The notes under the pieces were generated by a model. The model searched no databases and was not told the origin of the DNA. It worked only from the letters and a program-made list of their open reading frames with translations. A program made the position numbers and the translations under genes. Source: JAXHUK01 sp034189725 (GTDB taxonomy: Bacteria; Chloroflexota; Dehalococcoidia; SZUA-161). Taken from it: a DNA stretch of 14,028 nucleotides. Every line of letters starts with the position of its first letter. Position 1 is the first letter of the stretch. Positions 13,608 to 14,028 of this stretch are shown here, piece by piece. The stretch is taken from NCBI GenBank assembly GCA_034189725.1, contig JAXHUK010000138.1, positions 1 to 14,028 on the forward strand, written 5' to 3'.

Positions 13608-14028
13608 TTGGGCACGAAGGGCAAGATAGCGATAGCACTTGTTATTGCTGTCGCTTTAATTGTAATCGGTGTTGTATTATTCCCCGTACCAGAACCGGGT
13701 GTTCACCTCGCCGCAAACTATGGCGGCGGCGGTGGTGAACCATTCGCTAAACTGGGCCCCATTTATGTTACCAACACTCTCATCACTTCGTGGATCACCG
13801 TTCTACTACTGGTAGTACTCTTCTTTGCTGCAACCCGCAATATGAAGCTTGTTCCCAAAGGGTTGCAGAACCTCGCCGAGATGGCTATTGAGATGCTGCT
13901 CGGTTTCGTGGAAGGCGTAGCAGGTAAAGAGAATGGTCGCAGATTCTTTCCAATCGTAGCGACCATTTTTTTGTATGTGTTATTCAACGCATGGATGGGG
14001 TTGCTCCCGTTTTTCAACTTTGTCACGG
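13608..14028 (+). CDS. atpB: F0F1 ATP synthase subunit a (partial)
   Basis: The first 140 residues of F0 subunit a; the gene runs off the right end of the window. A first hydrophobic segment (about 6-26) and a short outward loop (PEPGVHLAAN, glycine run GGGGG) lead to IYVTNTLITSW (52-62), helix 63-75, then the amphipathic AEMAIEMLLGFVEGVAGKENGRRF (about 90-113 in two parts) and FPIVATIFLYVLFNAWMGLLP (114-134), all typical of AtpB. The conserved proton-path arginine lies beyond the window. The start is TTG 13608: an in-frame TAG ends at 13607, and the next ATG (Met79) is too far in. AGGAG (13593-13597) is ten bases upstream. It follows the AtpZ/AtpI stop by four bases and is co-transcribed with it. 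Confidence 0.93.
   Translation, partial: MGTKGKIAIALVIAVALIVIGVVLFPVPEPGVHLAANYGGGGGEPFAKLGPIYVTNTLITSWITVLLLVVLFFAATRNMKLVPKGLQNLAEMAIEMLLGFVEGVAGKENGRRFFPIVATIFLYVLFNAWMGLLPFFNFVT

Overview
The window reads as a stretch of bacterial chromosome with mid-range GC. It holds ordinary housekeeping genes and a few accessory ones. I see no tRNA, rRNA, CRISPR array, insertion sequence or prophage gene. The gene set (HrcA-type CIRCE in front of groESL, an AtpZ/AtpI-like gene before atpB, a geranylgeranyl-reductase-family flavoprotein, a TIGR03960-type radical SAM protein) would suit an uncultured Chloroflexota member such as a Dehalococcoidia. That placement is an impression from protein style, not a measured result.

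Layout. 1-646: a MazEF-type toxin-antitoxin operon behind a strong, apparently leaderless promoter whose -10 lies in a perfect palindrome. 888-1388 (-): a gamma-carbonic-anhydrase-like hexapeptide protein, divergent from a large B12-binding-like/radical SAM protein (1523-3373, +). 3454-6634 (-): ilvE, then a polyprenyl-phosphate glycosyltransferase fused to a GtrA membrane domain, an unrecognised three-helix membrane protein, and a PAP2-family protein coupled to it through a TAATG stop/start overlap. 6792-7976 (+): a geranylgeranyl-reductase-family flavoprotein, divergent from ilvE. 8220-9485 (+): an M16 zinc peptidase with a near-consensus promoter. 9717-11853 (+): CIRCE, groES, groEL and a strong terminator. 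12024-13106 (+): a ParA-type ATPase overlapping a small ribbon-helix-helix protein. 13172-14028 (+): three tandem near-identical promoters, then an AtpZ/AtpI-like gene and the start of atpB (TTG start, cut by the window edge).

How it fits together. The glycosyltransferase-GtrA, membrane protein, PAP2 and geranylgeranyl reductase genes could form a polyisoprenoid-lipid group (glycosylation, dephosphorylation and saturation of a lipid carrier); this is inference from co-location. The PAP2 protein lacks the motif-2 histidine normally needed for catalysis. The ParA-RHH-atpI-atpB order mirrors the parA-parB-atpI-atpB order seen near the origin in many bacteria, with a ribbon-helix-helix protein in the ParB place. 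Several starts were moved from the longest ORF using Shine-Dalgarno sequences: GTG 1388 for the gamma-CA, ATG 1523, ATG 6634, ATG 6792, ATG 9793, ATG 12071, and TTG 13608 for atpB.
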